64,000 nucleotides of DNA from Cerioporus squamosus. Lineage: Eukaryota; Basidiomycota; Agaricomycetes; Polyporales; Polyporaceae. Below are positions 10,255 through 21,637 of the stretch, one piece after another. The DNA lies in contig JABYQS010000050.1 of assembly GCA_022592435.1 (NCBI GenBank), positions 1 through 64,000 of the forward strand, written 5' to 3'. The notes below the pieces were generated by a model. That model had not been told where the DNA came from. It worked only from the letters and a program-made list of their open reading frames with translations, and searched no databases. Both the position numbers and the translations under genes were made by a program. The first letter of the stretch is position 1. Every line of letters starts with the position of its first letter.

Positions 10255-13200
10255 GGGACCGGCAACGCCTGCGAGGCCCGACGTGTTTGTCCTTGTTTGT
10301 TATCTGGCTAAGCACCAGGAGGATCTGGTCGCCGTAATGCACGAAGAATTTGAGGGGTTTGCAACATGCTATGGCTGAACAAAGAGATGGAATGTGAACG
10401 AAGTAGGGAGAGCTAGTATTTGTTCAGAGGAATTGTGAGTGCGGACAGTACAGACGATGCTGTCGTTCTCAGTCACATCGGATATACAGGAGGTATGACA
10501 AGTTGGCACGTTAAAACTGGATATACTATCAATGCATGTTGGCCAAGTTATAGTAAAACATATCTTGAGTGAGGCGCAAAAAGTTGCGCGCGGTGTGTCG
10601 CCGTCTTAGAGATGGAAAACATCGCGCATTGTCGGGGCTCGTGCGGACGCGTCGCGCGTCGAAGCGCCAACGCCACCACCGCGCGTGTTCAGGTCATGTG
10701 ACCCTGTTGTGCTGACTTTCGGGGGAGCCTCCGCCGTTGCGAAGTGCGCCCCGGACCCTCTGCGCTGTCTCTCGAGGCCTGAACATCACTGGTATGCATC
10801 CCTATTGAACAGGAAAGTGTCAGCCCTGTGAGAAAATGCTCAGAAACTACTTACTGATGGTGTATGCAGGTGTCTGCAGAGAATTCCGGTGTTAGCAGGG
10901 CAGATCCACGGCTTTCACCCCTCCATACCCTATCCAACACACTTTCTAATATTCAAAATGCACACAAGACTCGTATAATTCTCGGACGTACCTGCGCCTA
11001 ATGGGGAATCATCAGAGAAGCCAATACTCTCCCAAGAAGAGAAGCAGCGCACAGCTCGACATATTAGCGAAGGCACGGAACTCACGCCGCAGTGTGGCCG
11101 TGGCCGCCCAGCCTAGAAGATCCCAGAGCAACAAAGAGAATGTCAGTCTGGCCGCTCCACAGACAGGGAAGGGAAGTACGGTGCGTGCCGGCATTCATGT
11201 TGCATCGAACTTCTCGATGGTAGGCTGATGTCATTTCAATAGACTTCATGCACCAGCAGCAGGTCGTTGCGCCCAGGTACACCAGCGGCCTCTACTCTGG
11301 GGTTTCTGGATGACGTCAACTCCCGAGTGCACTTCTCCAAGTCTGTGTTGCTGCGTCAGCTTCAGGCAAAGGAATGGGAGAACGCATACTTACGAGCTCG
11401 TCTTGCTGGCTACCAATCCCAGCATCACAATGAGCGCCGTCAGCTTCTCCGGGCCCGACGGTCATTGGCAGTCCTAGGAGAGAAGTTCCGCATGACACAA
11501 AAGGACCTCAAACAAGCTCTACGTCAAGCAGAGTCAGAGAAGAGTCGGGTAGTGGAAGAAGAGAGGCGTACTCGATCCGATGCGGAGGCTGCTGCAAATT
11601 GGATGTCCACGGAGAATGGAAGGCTGCGTGGCTTACTTGCTGCGGTTCACAGGGAGGTCCGGTTGCTGAAGAAGCAGCTTGCGCGCGTTCCGAAGATGGT
11701 CGAGAGGAAGCTGATGAAAGAGAGGGCGCGTCCAATCACCTTGCGCCTCCGGGACAAGGGGATATACACTGCGCAAGCCCGGATGCTTGCCCGGACGCTC
11801 GTGCGGTTTGGGTGCGCTCAGGATCATGTCGGTGAGGTCTTGCGGCTGATGGGCAGAACACTTGGGGTATCTGTGGAGGGGAAAATGAGTGCCCGAACAG
11901 TCAGGCGGGCGCTGCTGGAACTTGGGGCTGCGAGCGACATACAGACAGCGTATGAGATCCTGCAAGCAAAGTGTGAGTCATGCTATTGACCAGGATAATG
12001 AGTTGTAACAGCACTGATGAATATATTGGCAGGCTTCACGATTAGCGGTGATGCAACCACAAACCGCAATGTGAATAAGGAGGCTCAGCATGCCCTCATC
12101 ATGCTATCGTCCGACGATGGGAAGTCCTTCATTCCGAAGAATCACCTCCTAGGTGTCCATGCTACAACGGACCACACCAGCGAGACTCAGTTCAACGGCT
12201 GGCAAAAGAAGTTCCATGAGGTCACAACCGCCTTCAACAACTCGCCGTTATCCCCGCGCATTGGTCAGACTGTAGACCTCGAGATTTTCGCACTGAAGCT
12301 GCGAGGAGTCGGCGGGGATCATGCTGCAGATCAACTCAAGACGATGAGGAAGATGCAAGACTGGAAGAAGGAAATGACATACCTCTCCCTCGCCCGCAAT
12401 CACCTCACCTCAGGCCCTGAACCATCCCACGCATTGCAGAACCTGACATCGGAAGTCACCGCCTCGGTCATCGCGGCAGCCGGAGGGTTGACAGCCTGGG
12501 AAGAGCTCTCCGCGGAGGATCGCGTCGGGTCATTTGCCGCCAAGTCTCGTACTGCAATGATGAATGTCGGGAAAGACGTCTGGGCTGCGCGATGCACAAA
12601 GACCTTAATGCGGTCAAAGGTGGTGCATCGGTGATGGGACCCGCATGGATCGAGATGGGCGCAACACCTCCTATTCTCCTGGCAAACAAGGAGAATGCGT
12701 CGACGCTTCGGGACATCAACCCTGACCTTCTGGAAGTTGGGCTCACTTCAGCTGCTGTAGATGAGCTCACCCCTGCAGAGCTTCGTGCTCTGGAATCCTC
12801 TACGCGCGGCGGCGTGAAGCTCACCAGTTTGGCAGGCGCATTGTTCAATCACCAAGATGACAAGCGTGGCTACCACGACACCTACGTCTTCTACTTCCAA
12901 CAGATCATCGGACATCCACTGCGCTTCCCAGATACCAGCAACACTCGTTACCAATCGCATTGCGCCGCCGCTGCAGAGCTCCTCACCCATCTTCCTCACT
13001 ACATCCGCTTTCTGGAGCTCGTACGCGACAAGAAGACGAAGCCTGGGTTCACAAAACTTGAAGAGAACGTGTACCGGGGACTGCATGACCCTGCAACGCT
13101 CACGGAGCTCGCTGTCCTTGCGCTCTACGGTCAGGCTGTGACACATCCATATATGCGCGTGGTCCGTCAAACGCAGGTGAACGGCCTCGACCTAGGCCCC

Positions 13201-14287
13201 CTTCATGACCAGGTGAAGGAGTATATCAAGGCACTAATCGAGAGCCCCGACGTACTCATCCATCCTGACCCTGCCGACATTCACACTGCTGCTATGGACG
13301 GACAATCATGGGAAAACCCCGACGCAGTCGCCGCGATTCAGAAGATGGCCCGGACTTACCCTATCTCAAGCCTCTTCTAGTGCGCTTCCTGAAGGGGGCT
13401 CTCGAGACGTGGGAGAGGTTCACCATCGAATTTGCTGCGGGCGGCGTGATCGACGGCCTCTCAGCGGCGGAGCGCGGAAGTGTCTGCATCATGCCGACGA
13501 ATGATCATAACGAGGGGATTCTAGGAGGCGATCGGGTCTGGACACGCCAGAACCCGAACGGGAGCGAGGCGGTGTTCAACGCGGAGAAGAAGGCGGAGCG
13601 AAATGAGACGGAGAAGTTCATGGAGGAGTACCTGAACACCGAGGAAGATGAGCGCAACCTGCGATCAACTGCACGGAAGAAAGAGGCGCAGCACCACGAG
13701 TCAGAGCGGTGAAGGCAACTCACAGAGCATATGGTCAATACTGCAGCGCAGAATGCGAGGGAGGCTGCAGAAAAGGAGCAGAAAGCAGCAGACTACAGAG
13801 AACAACTGCGGCAACGGGAGCTTGTCTTCGACAGGGCCGCGCTCGAACGCATGACAGTGGCTGCCATGGAAGCTCAGCTGGAAGTGTACCGGGAGACGTA
13901 CAAGGGTGAGATACCCAAGAAATCGCACATTCGGTTGCGCGAGGAGAAGTTGGTGGCCTTGGTGGCCGCAGTCGAGCTGCACTTACAGCGGAATCCTCAC
14001 TTACTTACTACCCATGATACCCCTAATCCTCCCTAATCTTGACTTACCATACGACTCGTGGATCTTGCCTAGAGTACTTGTTGTGTATATAATGTTGACG
14101 TCGTCTTATGTTGTCATAGCGCAGTACTATGTACAAGAGGAGGAGGTACAAGGAGGAGGAGCTGCGGCGCGCGCGATATGCGCGACACACGCGCGCGCGA
14201 GAGACGCCGACTGGGCGAGGACCATCCTCCGATTGAGCATCTGATTACTAAGCAGCCCCCGAGGTTGGCAGGCGTTGCCGGTCCCCA
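10255..14287 (+). mobile_element. 4.0-kb DNA transposon of unassigned superfamily
   Basis: The Copia LTR is interrupted by a unit bounded by perfect 18-base terminal inverted repeats, GGGACCGGCAACGCCTGC at 10255-10272 and its complement at 14268-14285. TTGTCAAT on the left (10247-10254) is repeated at 14288-14295, a 7-8 base target duplication; one G is missing or extra between the two ends. Subterminal regions are rich in CpG and GCGCGC words (10570-10760, 14160-14215). The unit carries one spliced transposase-like gene. Knowing the uninterrupted LTR from other copies fixes both borders. The duplication length resembles hAT or KDZ elements, but the protein is not typical of either. Confidence 0.88.
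11001..14036 (+). pseudogene. DDE-type transposase of the 10255-14287 element, broken
   Basis: Exon 1 (11001-11180) encodes a basic N-terminus with KKR and NKEN. Exon 2 (11243-11972) encodes a long coiled coil and a Lys/Arg-rich segment. Exon 3 begins at 12033. Candidate RNase H-fold catalytic residues are Asp in TISGDATTNRN (12050), Asp in GVGGDHAADQ (12317), a Cys-x-x-His box CAMHKDLNAVKGG (12586) and Glu in MPTNDHNEGILGG (13512). A C-terminal coiled coil follows (13731-14036). The C/D(2)H box between the second Asp and Glu is a feature of hAT, MULE and related transposases. One-base frameshifts near 12585 and 13358 and a TGA at 13710 disable this copy. I know similar unnamed multicopy proteins in Agaricomycetes but no named superfamily; the catalytic assignment is inference. 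Confidence 0.72.
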
Positions 14288-14360
14288 TTGTCAATGTATC
14301 AGACTTCACAGAGCTCGACATAGGCCATTGTGATCGCTCTGAGGCGCACTGCAGCTAACA

Positions 14361-14830
14361 CTTTGGGGAGATCCTATTGCCATATGTGCCAAAGGGTTCA
14401 TGGAGTGCAGATCTATAGAACCCGACACATTTAGCATGGGCTTGAGCAATGTGAGAACTCAGCAGGTGCAATTTGGGTAGTGCGCACATCCTCGTGGCTG
14501 CCTGGAAACACAGCTTGTTGTCTAGGAGGGGGAAGGGTAAGAGGTTGGCATGGACCTCCATCACATCTCTTGCCTCAATTGCATAGCACCTGTCAAGGCA
14601 AGTATGCCTTGCCTCTGTACCATCCCAAGCTTCTCTATTGCCCCAACTGATCCCTTCATGGTCTTTGCCCCTGGCACCTTGTGTAGTGGTGTGAGGAAGG
14701 TGTCAGCAGCATAGAGCATGCGAGGGGCTGGTGCTGCCAGGTAGAGCCTTTGCACAATAGGGAGTGCAAGGCCATGACAAGTTGCCATAGGACTATGTGA
14801 ACAGCTATGCTGACTATCATGTGAATGAAC
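14361..14830 (-). pseudogene. LINE reverse transcriptase C-terminal remnant
   Basis: Minus-strand coding sequence of the region between reverse transcriptase and RNase H in fungal LINEs: LALPIVQRLYLAAPAPRMLY, AADTFLTPLHKVPGAKTMKG, SVGAIEKLGMVQRQGILALTGA, then after a frame break MEVHANLLPFPLLDNKLCFQAAT. It is the upstream half of the element whose RNase H is at 9045-9898. The RT catalytic core (YADD) is not present here; the 5' end is lost or unrecognisable beyond 14830. Confidence 0.7.
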
Positions 14831-16619
14831 TTCTACATTATTATACTTTTGTCACTGTAACAATCCCAGGCTGTGTCCAAGAGTGCATTCTATCCAGCAT
14901 TGAGATATTGATCACAAGGTGGAAGGTATAATGGAACTCCACCAATTCATAGACCACTAGCCAAATCTGCAGGGAGTTTACCCTGCTGTAAGTCATCCAG
15001 GCAGCTCATATATATGACATTGTCAAAGGCCACAGCCTAGCTGCAACTCAACAGTTACTGAGACTGTAGAAAATCCTCTACCTGAATATCTTTGACGTAC
15101 CCAGCAATTGTGTCATATAAAAGGTCTTTACTCAATGGGGTGGTAGGAAGTACATGGAGGGGGTTCATAGTCTTGGAGGCATTCTTGACTGCACATTCTG
15201 TTTCAAACTTTCTATGAGTTCGTAATGTTTGCATCCTCTGCTTACCACTCACAGGAGATGCTGGACTGGTGGATATACATGAAATATAATATATGCTTTG
15301 TACATCTGTTTATTGACACAGGAGATGCTGTGACATCGGGCTATGTGAGGAAGCTGACTCTGATTTGATTGAGAGCACAGGATTTTCAATGGCTATGATG
15401 TTTTCAACCTCTTTGCACATTTCTTGTATAATGTAGGACATATATATTGGAGTATCTAATATTATGTACTGGCATAGATCATGCAAGGTCCATGGCTGAG
15501 CCTTATGGCTTGTTTGAGAAAAAGCTGTGCTCCTTCCTCCATATAGAGTGTATTTGATATCAGTACAGTAGAATCTCTTCTAATAAGAAATACACTCCAA
15601 AGACCCCAAATCACTATTCCTTCACAGAATTATGCCCTATGAAAGGTTGGTTTGGCAAGCACCCATCTGGGAGAGGCAGAGCCCTATTCCTTATTGTGGT
15701 CATTCCTTACCAGCATATTCCTTAGTAGAAATTCTATGTGGCAGGATCCTGCTTGGAAGATCTACTTGGATAATTTATAAACCTGTGTGAAGAGCTAACT
15801 AATCATGATTGGAAAAATTATGAGCATATGACATATTCTGAAGGTATATCATTTTGGACATATTATGATTGATGAGAGAATTGAAGAGATTGTTCTTTAT
15901 GTCAACATTTGAAGATAGATGCTGTTATAGGAAACAATGTCTGTGAGAAAATTATTGAATGCCCGATCAACCAAGTAAGTCTCTATGCTTATGCTTACAT
16001 CATCTCACATTACAGCAACACTTACCCTGTCAGACACCAAAGATGAGTTAGGGTTTCCTCTTTGAGTGCAGTCTCAGCACTTGTACTACCGCTATTCCTG
16101 CTGGAGGGAGGTGGCTACAAGGAGGCAAATAGGGGAGGTCATGAGTGGGAGAGTAGGCAGGTAGATAGTTAAGATGGAGCTGGGAACAGAGTGGGTGCTC
16201 TGGAATTGGCCCAGGAGTGGGGCAGAGCTGACAGATGAGGGAGAGGACTGCATCATCTGCTGCTGAAGTCAGTCCATTCTACACATGACAGGAGCACTGT
16301 AAAACTGGAACATTGAAACAGCTTCAACATTGATACCAGACACAGTGCTAGAAGTCTAGCAGCATTTATTCATCTTCATTACCCTGGAGCCAGGCTCCAT
16401 GTTGATTTTGGCTCTGACAGCTGCATGTGCTCTGCCTCACACCTTTTCTGATCTTTACACCCAACACCAAACCATATAGTGTATACTACATTGCATATAG
16501 GGCATGTACAGGCAAAAGGGAAGGTCAGCCAATGAGGACTCAGCTCTGCTGATGGCTGCACACCCAGTGCACACCCAGTTTCATCCAGCTAGATGTGCAG
16601 CCATCAGCAAAACTGGGCT
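14831..16619. other. AT-rich sequence, one possible pogo-like transposon end
   Basis: No gene is recognised. Around 15567 the string TACAGTAGAATCTCTTCTAA resembles the ends of pogo/Tigger-type Tc1-mariner elements (CAGTAGAA...) next to a TA, but no second end was found. A local inverted repeat (GCTGATGGCTGCACA at about 16550 and TGTGCAGCCATCAGC at about 16597) forms a hairpin with no obvious role. The open stretch 15055-15252 on the minus strand matches nothing I know. Confidence 0.25.
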
Positions 16620-16961
16620 CTGATTGGTTCAGAGGCTGAATTGTGCTCCTGCACCATGTCTACAGCCACAAAACCATTGCACACCCCTGTGAACTTGACC
16701 AACCAGCAGTGACAACATATGTGCATGCTGTTGGTACAAGGACCTGGTCAGTATCTGTATCCCAGTTGAATCTGTTGTGTCAAAGTGAACACACTGTAAC
16801 TCCTCTGGCCATTTACACTTGATCTTCTGCAGCAACTCAAGTATCTCTATTGCATACTTATGATTTCCATCTCCCAAGAAGCAGAACAACATCACAGAAA
16901 GGAGATCTTCTATGCACCCCACATCACCAGTCTGGGTTGCCTCTCGAATCGAAGTACCCAA
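16620..16961 (-). pseudogene. DUF6589 family fragment
   Basis: Minus-strand coding sequence with REATQTGDVGCIEDLLSVML, FLGDGNHKYAIEILELLQKI and, in a shifted frame, CHCWLVKFTGVCNGFVAVD followed by MVQEHN. This order matches the conserved core of DUF6589, a family found in many copies in Agaricomycete genomes and suspected to be linked to mobile elements. The frame breaks near 16800 and both ends are missing. Its biochemical role is unknown. Confidence 0.65.
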
Positions 16962-17079
16962 GTAAATTGGTACTGAACATGGTCATCTGGCGCTTCAAGT
17001 TGTCCTGTTCACCAGCAGGTAAGTCTGCCATCCTCTGGTGGGCCACAACAATGCACACTTGTTGTCAATCTCTTCAGCT

Positions 17080-18162
17080 TAGGGTGTAGCATGGGGCATC
17101 CCGTGGGGCTCTTGGATGTGTCCTGGCCCCGGCCCCATGAAAAACCCATCCTGTGGACCCACAGGTTCCCATGGGTATGGGGCTAAGCGCCAGGGCTCAC
17201 GAGCACCATGGATATGGGTTCCCAGCAGGGCACCCGGGAGTTCTCTGCTACTCAATATGTTCTACTACTTGCTTGACATATCATATCATGCTCTAGGACA
17301 TCTAAGAACACTCTACTGCTTCTCTCTTGGCCTCATATGCTTTATTCTTGGTCTGTCTGTGAGGAATATCTAGCTATCAGGCCGACCTCAAGCATCCAGT
17401 CGAAGTTTCAAGGTTTCCCTGAATATATGGTGGATTGGGTTGATTTGGGGCTCATTCTGAGCGTAGGGACGGGCAGAACTCAACAGCAGAGGGCTCAGGG
17501 ATGAGCATGGGTAGGTTGTAAGTCACTTCATTCATCTCTGTTCCCTATCAGTCCCTCCCCTCCCATAGTGGCGAAGAATCACACTATAATTACCTGAGTT
17601 TTTGCTGGATACGGCCGTGCAAGGGCTCTAATGAAAGCAGACATTCATCACTTCCCAACAAACTATACGCCTCCATGATACATGAGATATTGGTGTCGCT
17701 ATGCTCGAGTTTTCATGCTACCCTTCGGCAGCATAGAAACTTGAGCAGATCACAATGGTATACCATCATGGCAGCCTAATATACTGTACATTTGATCCCT
17801 CTTTTATTCTGCATGGTTAGAAGCCTTGCTTTCATTCTGAAATCTTCCCTAGACTGTACCTTGAGAGGTCCCTATGGCTGCTCCATGGCAACCTTGGTGC
17901 ATGTCTAGTGCCGTGCATAGCAGATGCCCCACAGCATGTCATATATCGTTGGAAAGCTACTGACTGTAGCTTTCCAACGATATATGACGTGTCGCGAGAG
18001 CATGAGAACTGAGGGTTTAACAGTTGGATTCTTGCGGGTGCCACATGACCCGTGCACGGGGCACGGGTTTGTGGTGGGTCAACCAGGACCAACCTAGCCC
18101 CGTATCCGTATACAAGCCCCGTGCAAACCCATATGGGTTTGCGTGCCCCATGACACACCCTA
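17080..18162. mobile_element. hAT-like non-autonomous element, copy A
   Basis: Ends TAGGGTGTAGCATGGGGCA (17080) and, as complement, TAGGGTGTGTCATGGGGCA (18162) form an imperfect terminal inverted repeat. The terminal 150 bases on each side are arrays of CCCATGGG/GGGGC-type words. The interior (about 17330-17480) is homologous in inverted orientation to 33940-34110 of copy B (both contain TTCTTGGTCT, AGCTATCAGGC, TGGTGGATTG). A near-perfect hairpin lies at 17939-17986. Candidate 8-base duplications are CTTCAGCT and CTTCATCC, only partly matching. There is no coding capacity, so it would depend on another transposase. Confidence 0.65.
17939..17986. repeat. Perfect inverted repeat (hairpin) in copy A
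   Basis: Arms ATATATCGTTGGAAAGCTAC and GTAGCTTTCCAACGATATAT are exact complements around a five-base loop. Related hairpins lie at 20424-20444, 32622-32643 and 33450-33486. Confidence 0.8.
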
Positions 18163-19124
18163 CTTCATCCAGTGCCACAAGCTCTGCCAGGGTCTGTGTG
18201 GTGAGGTCAGAGAGCTTGGCAACCTTGCTGACTTCTATCTACAGTGCCAGAAAGTTTCCCTCACCTATGTACCACAGTGCATTGTTGAGAGTCCAGCAGA
18301 AGACCCCCTTTGCATCTACCTTTGTCAACTCCTTTCTGTTGAGCAGCTTAAACACCTTACTGAGCCTGAGCCTGCTAGATGTTCCAAGGTATTGCAAATG
18401 CAGGAAGTTGGGGTATGTAAGGTGTCTCACGGATGTTCCCATGGGGGTCCTGGACCAAACTCACACCCACACCTGCCAAAAAAAACTGACCTGCGAACCC
18501 ATAGGTTCTGGCAGGTGCAGGTCAGTAGCACCAGGTGTATGGGGTTTGTGGGTATGGAAATCTCTGACCACTTTATCTTCCTTATGAACCATGTCTACGC
18601 TCTGCTTGACTCTCATGTCTTTGCTACATCTTCTTCTGGGCGTACATCTCTTTCTGGGCCACAACTAAGCTACAGAGTGTCGACTTCTATGTCTCTGGAG
18701 GGTTCTTGAGGCTCCAGCAATATCTCATCAATATCTCAGCAAAATCACAACAGATTTTTGTGAGCTTGGGCTTGAAATGAGCGGAGGAATCAGGGAAAGA
18801 GCGCTATTGCACAGTCAGTATCCCATTGTTCATGCCAGTAGATTGCTTGTTTAAAATGGCTTCAAGTTGCTTTCCAAGACACTATCTGTCAACATTGTTG
18901 CTGCACACGCACAGGAGCTATGGCCATTTCTGTGTGGCCTCCCATGATCTATTTGTTGGTCCTTTGGACAATATATTCCTCCGGTATGTGGCTGATGTGT
19001 TGCACCATTTGTTCAAAGATGCACTTACTACTGTCTAACCTACAGTACATCCATCCTCCCCTCTATGCCTGCATTCAGCTGGCCCTAGCGCCCCCACTAG
19101 CAGTGGACCATGGTTGTGCCACAT

Positions 19125-20405
19125 TGTTAAGACTGTGCGTTGCCAAGTCAAACTCCGGAAGGAAGTCCGAAAGCAGCATGGGAATGAAGACTTCAGCGAA
19201 GTTATTGACCAACACCCTGAGGAGATGCAAGTTGTCTTCTATTTACAAGAGATCAGAACTCCGGAGTTTATACCAGAGTAAGCAACAAAGAAGGAAGTGA
19301 AATAGAGAGAGAACCAGAGGATCAGAAGCCGAGTGACCAGAGTTGGAAGATGGAGGTCGGAAATCCAGACGGAGGTGCAGACGAGTTAGGAGTGAATACA
19401 ATAGATTGAGTTTGGTGATACCGAGAAGGATAGGCGGGAGTAAATGAGATATTAGAAATGAGGTCTAAGGGAGAATACAAGCAGGCTTGATTACTAAAGT
19501 CCGGAGGTCCAAAAGGGGTAAGCCAAAAGTAGAGACAGGAGTCGGAGTCCGGTGCCAAGGCGGAAGCAAGTAAGTAACCAATGGGAAGTAAAGGCAAGTG
19601 CAGGTACAAGTGGATACAAGTGCGGATACAAACGGGTAATACTACCGGGACTAGTGTTGTGAGGTCCAGTCATACGACTGGTCATAACTGGAGAAAAGAC
19701 TGTAACTCAACTGGTTATGGCTGGCAAAGACTCGACTGATGTATCGGTCCAGTTGCAGTCTCAGTCCAGTCATGGCTGCCCTTGACAACCAGTCCGACTG
19801 CTCATAACTGGTTAGGACCAGTCGCTGACTGGCATTATATCATATATTTTTCCATTAATTTAGCACAATTTGTCAGCAAATTTCTTCATTTTCTGGTGAT
19901 TGCTTGAGCACTTCTGTCAGTTCCATGCTTATACACATCCAATAGCAGAGTGTATAGTGCTTCTAGGCTTGAATGATAGCCAATTGATCAATGTGAGGAT
20001 TTGTTTGAGCAGTTCAACTGGTCTTGACCAGTCATAACTGGTCATAACTGAAGAACAGTTAAGACCAGTCATAACTGGAACTGAACTGCGGTTGGGTCCA
20101 GTCTTGAAATAACTGGTGTGTCGGTCCAGTCCTCAAAAATTGATGCAGTCCAGTTCCAGTTCAGTCACCAGTCGTCTTTGAAAGGGCCCAATAACTGGAC
20201 TTGACGGGACCTCACACCACTAATAGGGACTGTGGAGGTGATCAGAGTCCAAGTCGAAGAGGAACGGATAGTGAGGGGTAAGTATCATAGTAAGAATGAG
20301 TCATAACAAAAAGGGTGAGGAAGTAAGTATGAGTCAACGGACCAACTGGAGTCCGGTTGGAGTTGGGTCTGGAGTTGGGTGACTTGGAGCACAGGATGAA
20401 ATACA
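19125..20405 (-). repeat. Solo LTR of a second LTR family (LTR-G), copy 1
   Basis: On the minus strand it begins near TATTTCATCCTGTGCTCCAA and ends GTTCTTAACA-like (TGTTAAGAC at 19125 on the plus strand). It shares with 30834-32453 and 35393-39084 the strings GTGCTCCAAGTCAC, TTGACTCATACTTA, TCCAATAGTATTG, CCTGCTTGTATTCTCCCTTA and TGGTCAATAACTT-like motifs. The flank CACAT is present on the left, and CACAT occurs at the right border. It is interrupted by a hAT-like element at 19652-20222; without it the LTR is about 710 bases. The LTR contains tandem TCTGACC/ACTCCGGAC-type words. Confidence 0.7.
19652..20222. mobile_element. hAT-like element 1 with CCAGT/ACTGG arrays
   Basis: Ends TAGTGTTGTGAGGTCCAGT and the complement of ...GGACCTCACACCACTA form terminal inverted repeats. 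Flanks ACCGGGAC and ATAGGGAC agree at six of eight bases, the duplication length of hAT elements. I count about 22 CCAGT/ACTGG words in 571 bases, clustered in the outer thirds in both orientations. The middle is AT-rich and non-coding. It is inserted into LTR-G copy 1. Confidence 0.75.
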
Positions 20406-20630
20406 CATGTGATATATCGCTGAAAAGCTACAAATCATAGCTTTCTAATTTTATACTATGCATTGTGATATATCAACCATGAATGGCTGGGCATATGTTT
20501 CTCGCAGGTACCACACCTGGTGATGTATCACAGATTGGTCGTAGGTTGGCCTGCCTGTGATCCATACCTGTACCTGTGTGTGACACCCACTGAAACCTGT
20601 GCAGGTTTGCAACACCCGTGATACACCCTA

Positions 20631-21637
20631 TCTGTGCCCAGCTATTGACTGCATCATGATGTACACATCCCAACCCCTGAATGTGTTCCACAGTCAGTTG
20701 ATGTGCGGCCTATGTGCTCTTTGTCTACAGCAGTGCTCTGACCTAGTGCATCTGGGAAAACCTTGTGTAGGAGCTGATTGGTACCATCATACATGCTATC
20801 ATCAACCTCAATGGTCTTGAGTATATGCTGCTCAAAAACATGTTCTGGCCAGCATAGTAGGAGATTGACTAGTGGAGGTGCAGCAAGGAGGGGGTCATCA
20901 CAGTGTGCATACTGTGCTAGGGCTGGAGACTTGAGGAGGAAGCGGGGTATATGGTAATATGCCTGTGCTGCAACACAAGTGCATCATGTATCCTCAGCAG
21001 GACTGTAGTACAAGTCCTTGAGTGGGAATGCCTTCGTGGCACCCTTGCAATGCTGTGCGCAAGCTCTTGCTGCAATGTACAGTAGAAGGAATGCCTCAAG
21101 TGGGAGAATGTAGATGGATGCAGCAGTGGCACTAATAAAGTAATTCTGGTTTTGGAGATGTTGGAAGAACACACATGTGAGGATATTGAGCTTATCGTAT
21201 GAGCCAAATAGAGTGTATTTGAGGAATATAAAATACGGGGATGCGTACTTGAGATACAGAACTTTACGCTGAAAATCATGCACCACTTACTGGACTTGGA
21301 GCCAGAATTTTTTCAGCTCTTGTACGGGTCTTCGCGTACATAAGGCATGGTGTGGGGGATGTAAATGCGATATGGCATGATACAATATGGATTCATGACA
21401 TCAGCGAGCACTTACAGTCCTCCTCGTCTACACTCTTACTGCAACCACCTCCTCTCTTCGCTGTTCATCCTGCCCTTCTCACTATTCACTTGTTGCTAGG
21501 CATTAACACACTTGGCCCTGTTGTGGATGAATGCAAAGAATTCTGTGCACGTCAGCGCGCATCACAGAGGGAGAGGCCACATCCAGACATTGGTGGAGAG
21601 TGGATCACGGAGGAATGGCTGAGGTCGTGACCAGACC
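20631..21637. other. No gene recognised
   Basis: Mixed sequence between the hAT-like element and the Harbinger transposase relic. Minus-strand open stretches at 20917-21286 are short and unlike any family I know. From about 21400 plus-strand sequence reads coding-like (PDIGGEWITEEWLRS, 21586-21627) and may be the N-terminal part of the transposase that follows. Confidence 0.3.

Larger units (their letters stand above)
9899..14360 (+). repeat. Solo Copia LTR split by a DNA transposon
   Basis: LTR bases 9899-10254 and 14288-14360 together make one full-length Copia LTR (TGTTGAAC...GCTAACA, about 430 bases). The flanks are CTTTG (9894-9898) and CTTTG (14361-14365), a perfect 5-base target duplication, so this LTR inserted directly into the LINE. 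The gap is filled by the transposon at 10255-14287. Confidence 0.85.
18418..20630. mobile_element. hAT-like element, copy C, carrying a nested LTR
   Basis: The left end TAAGGTGTCTCACGGATGTT and the complement of the right end TAGGGTGTATCACGGGTGTT match at 17 of 20 positions. Both ends are arrays of ACCTG/CAGGT and GGGT words. The interior hairpin (AAAGCTA 20424, TAGCTTT 20438) is shared with copies A and B. The solo LTR at 19125-20405 sits inside it. No clear target duplication was found (left GGGGTATG, right TCTGTGCC), so pairing of the two ends is inferred from their similarity. Confidence 0.5.

Noticed and set aside
10255..14287. Calling the 4-kb transposon a KDZ or ordinary hAT element
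   Set aside because: The 8-base duplication would fit, but I see no CxC cysteine motifs of KDZ and no BED finger or hAT dimerisation domain. Left unassigned rather than forced.
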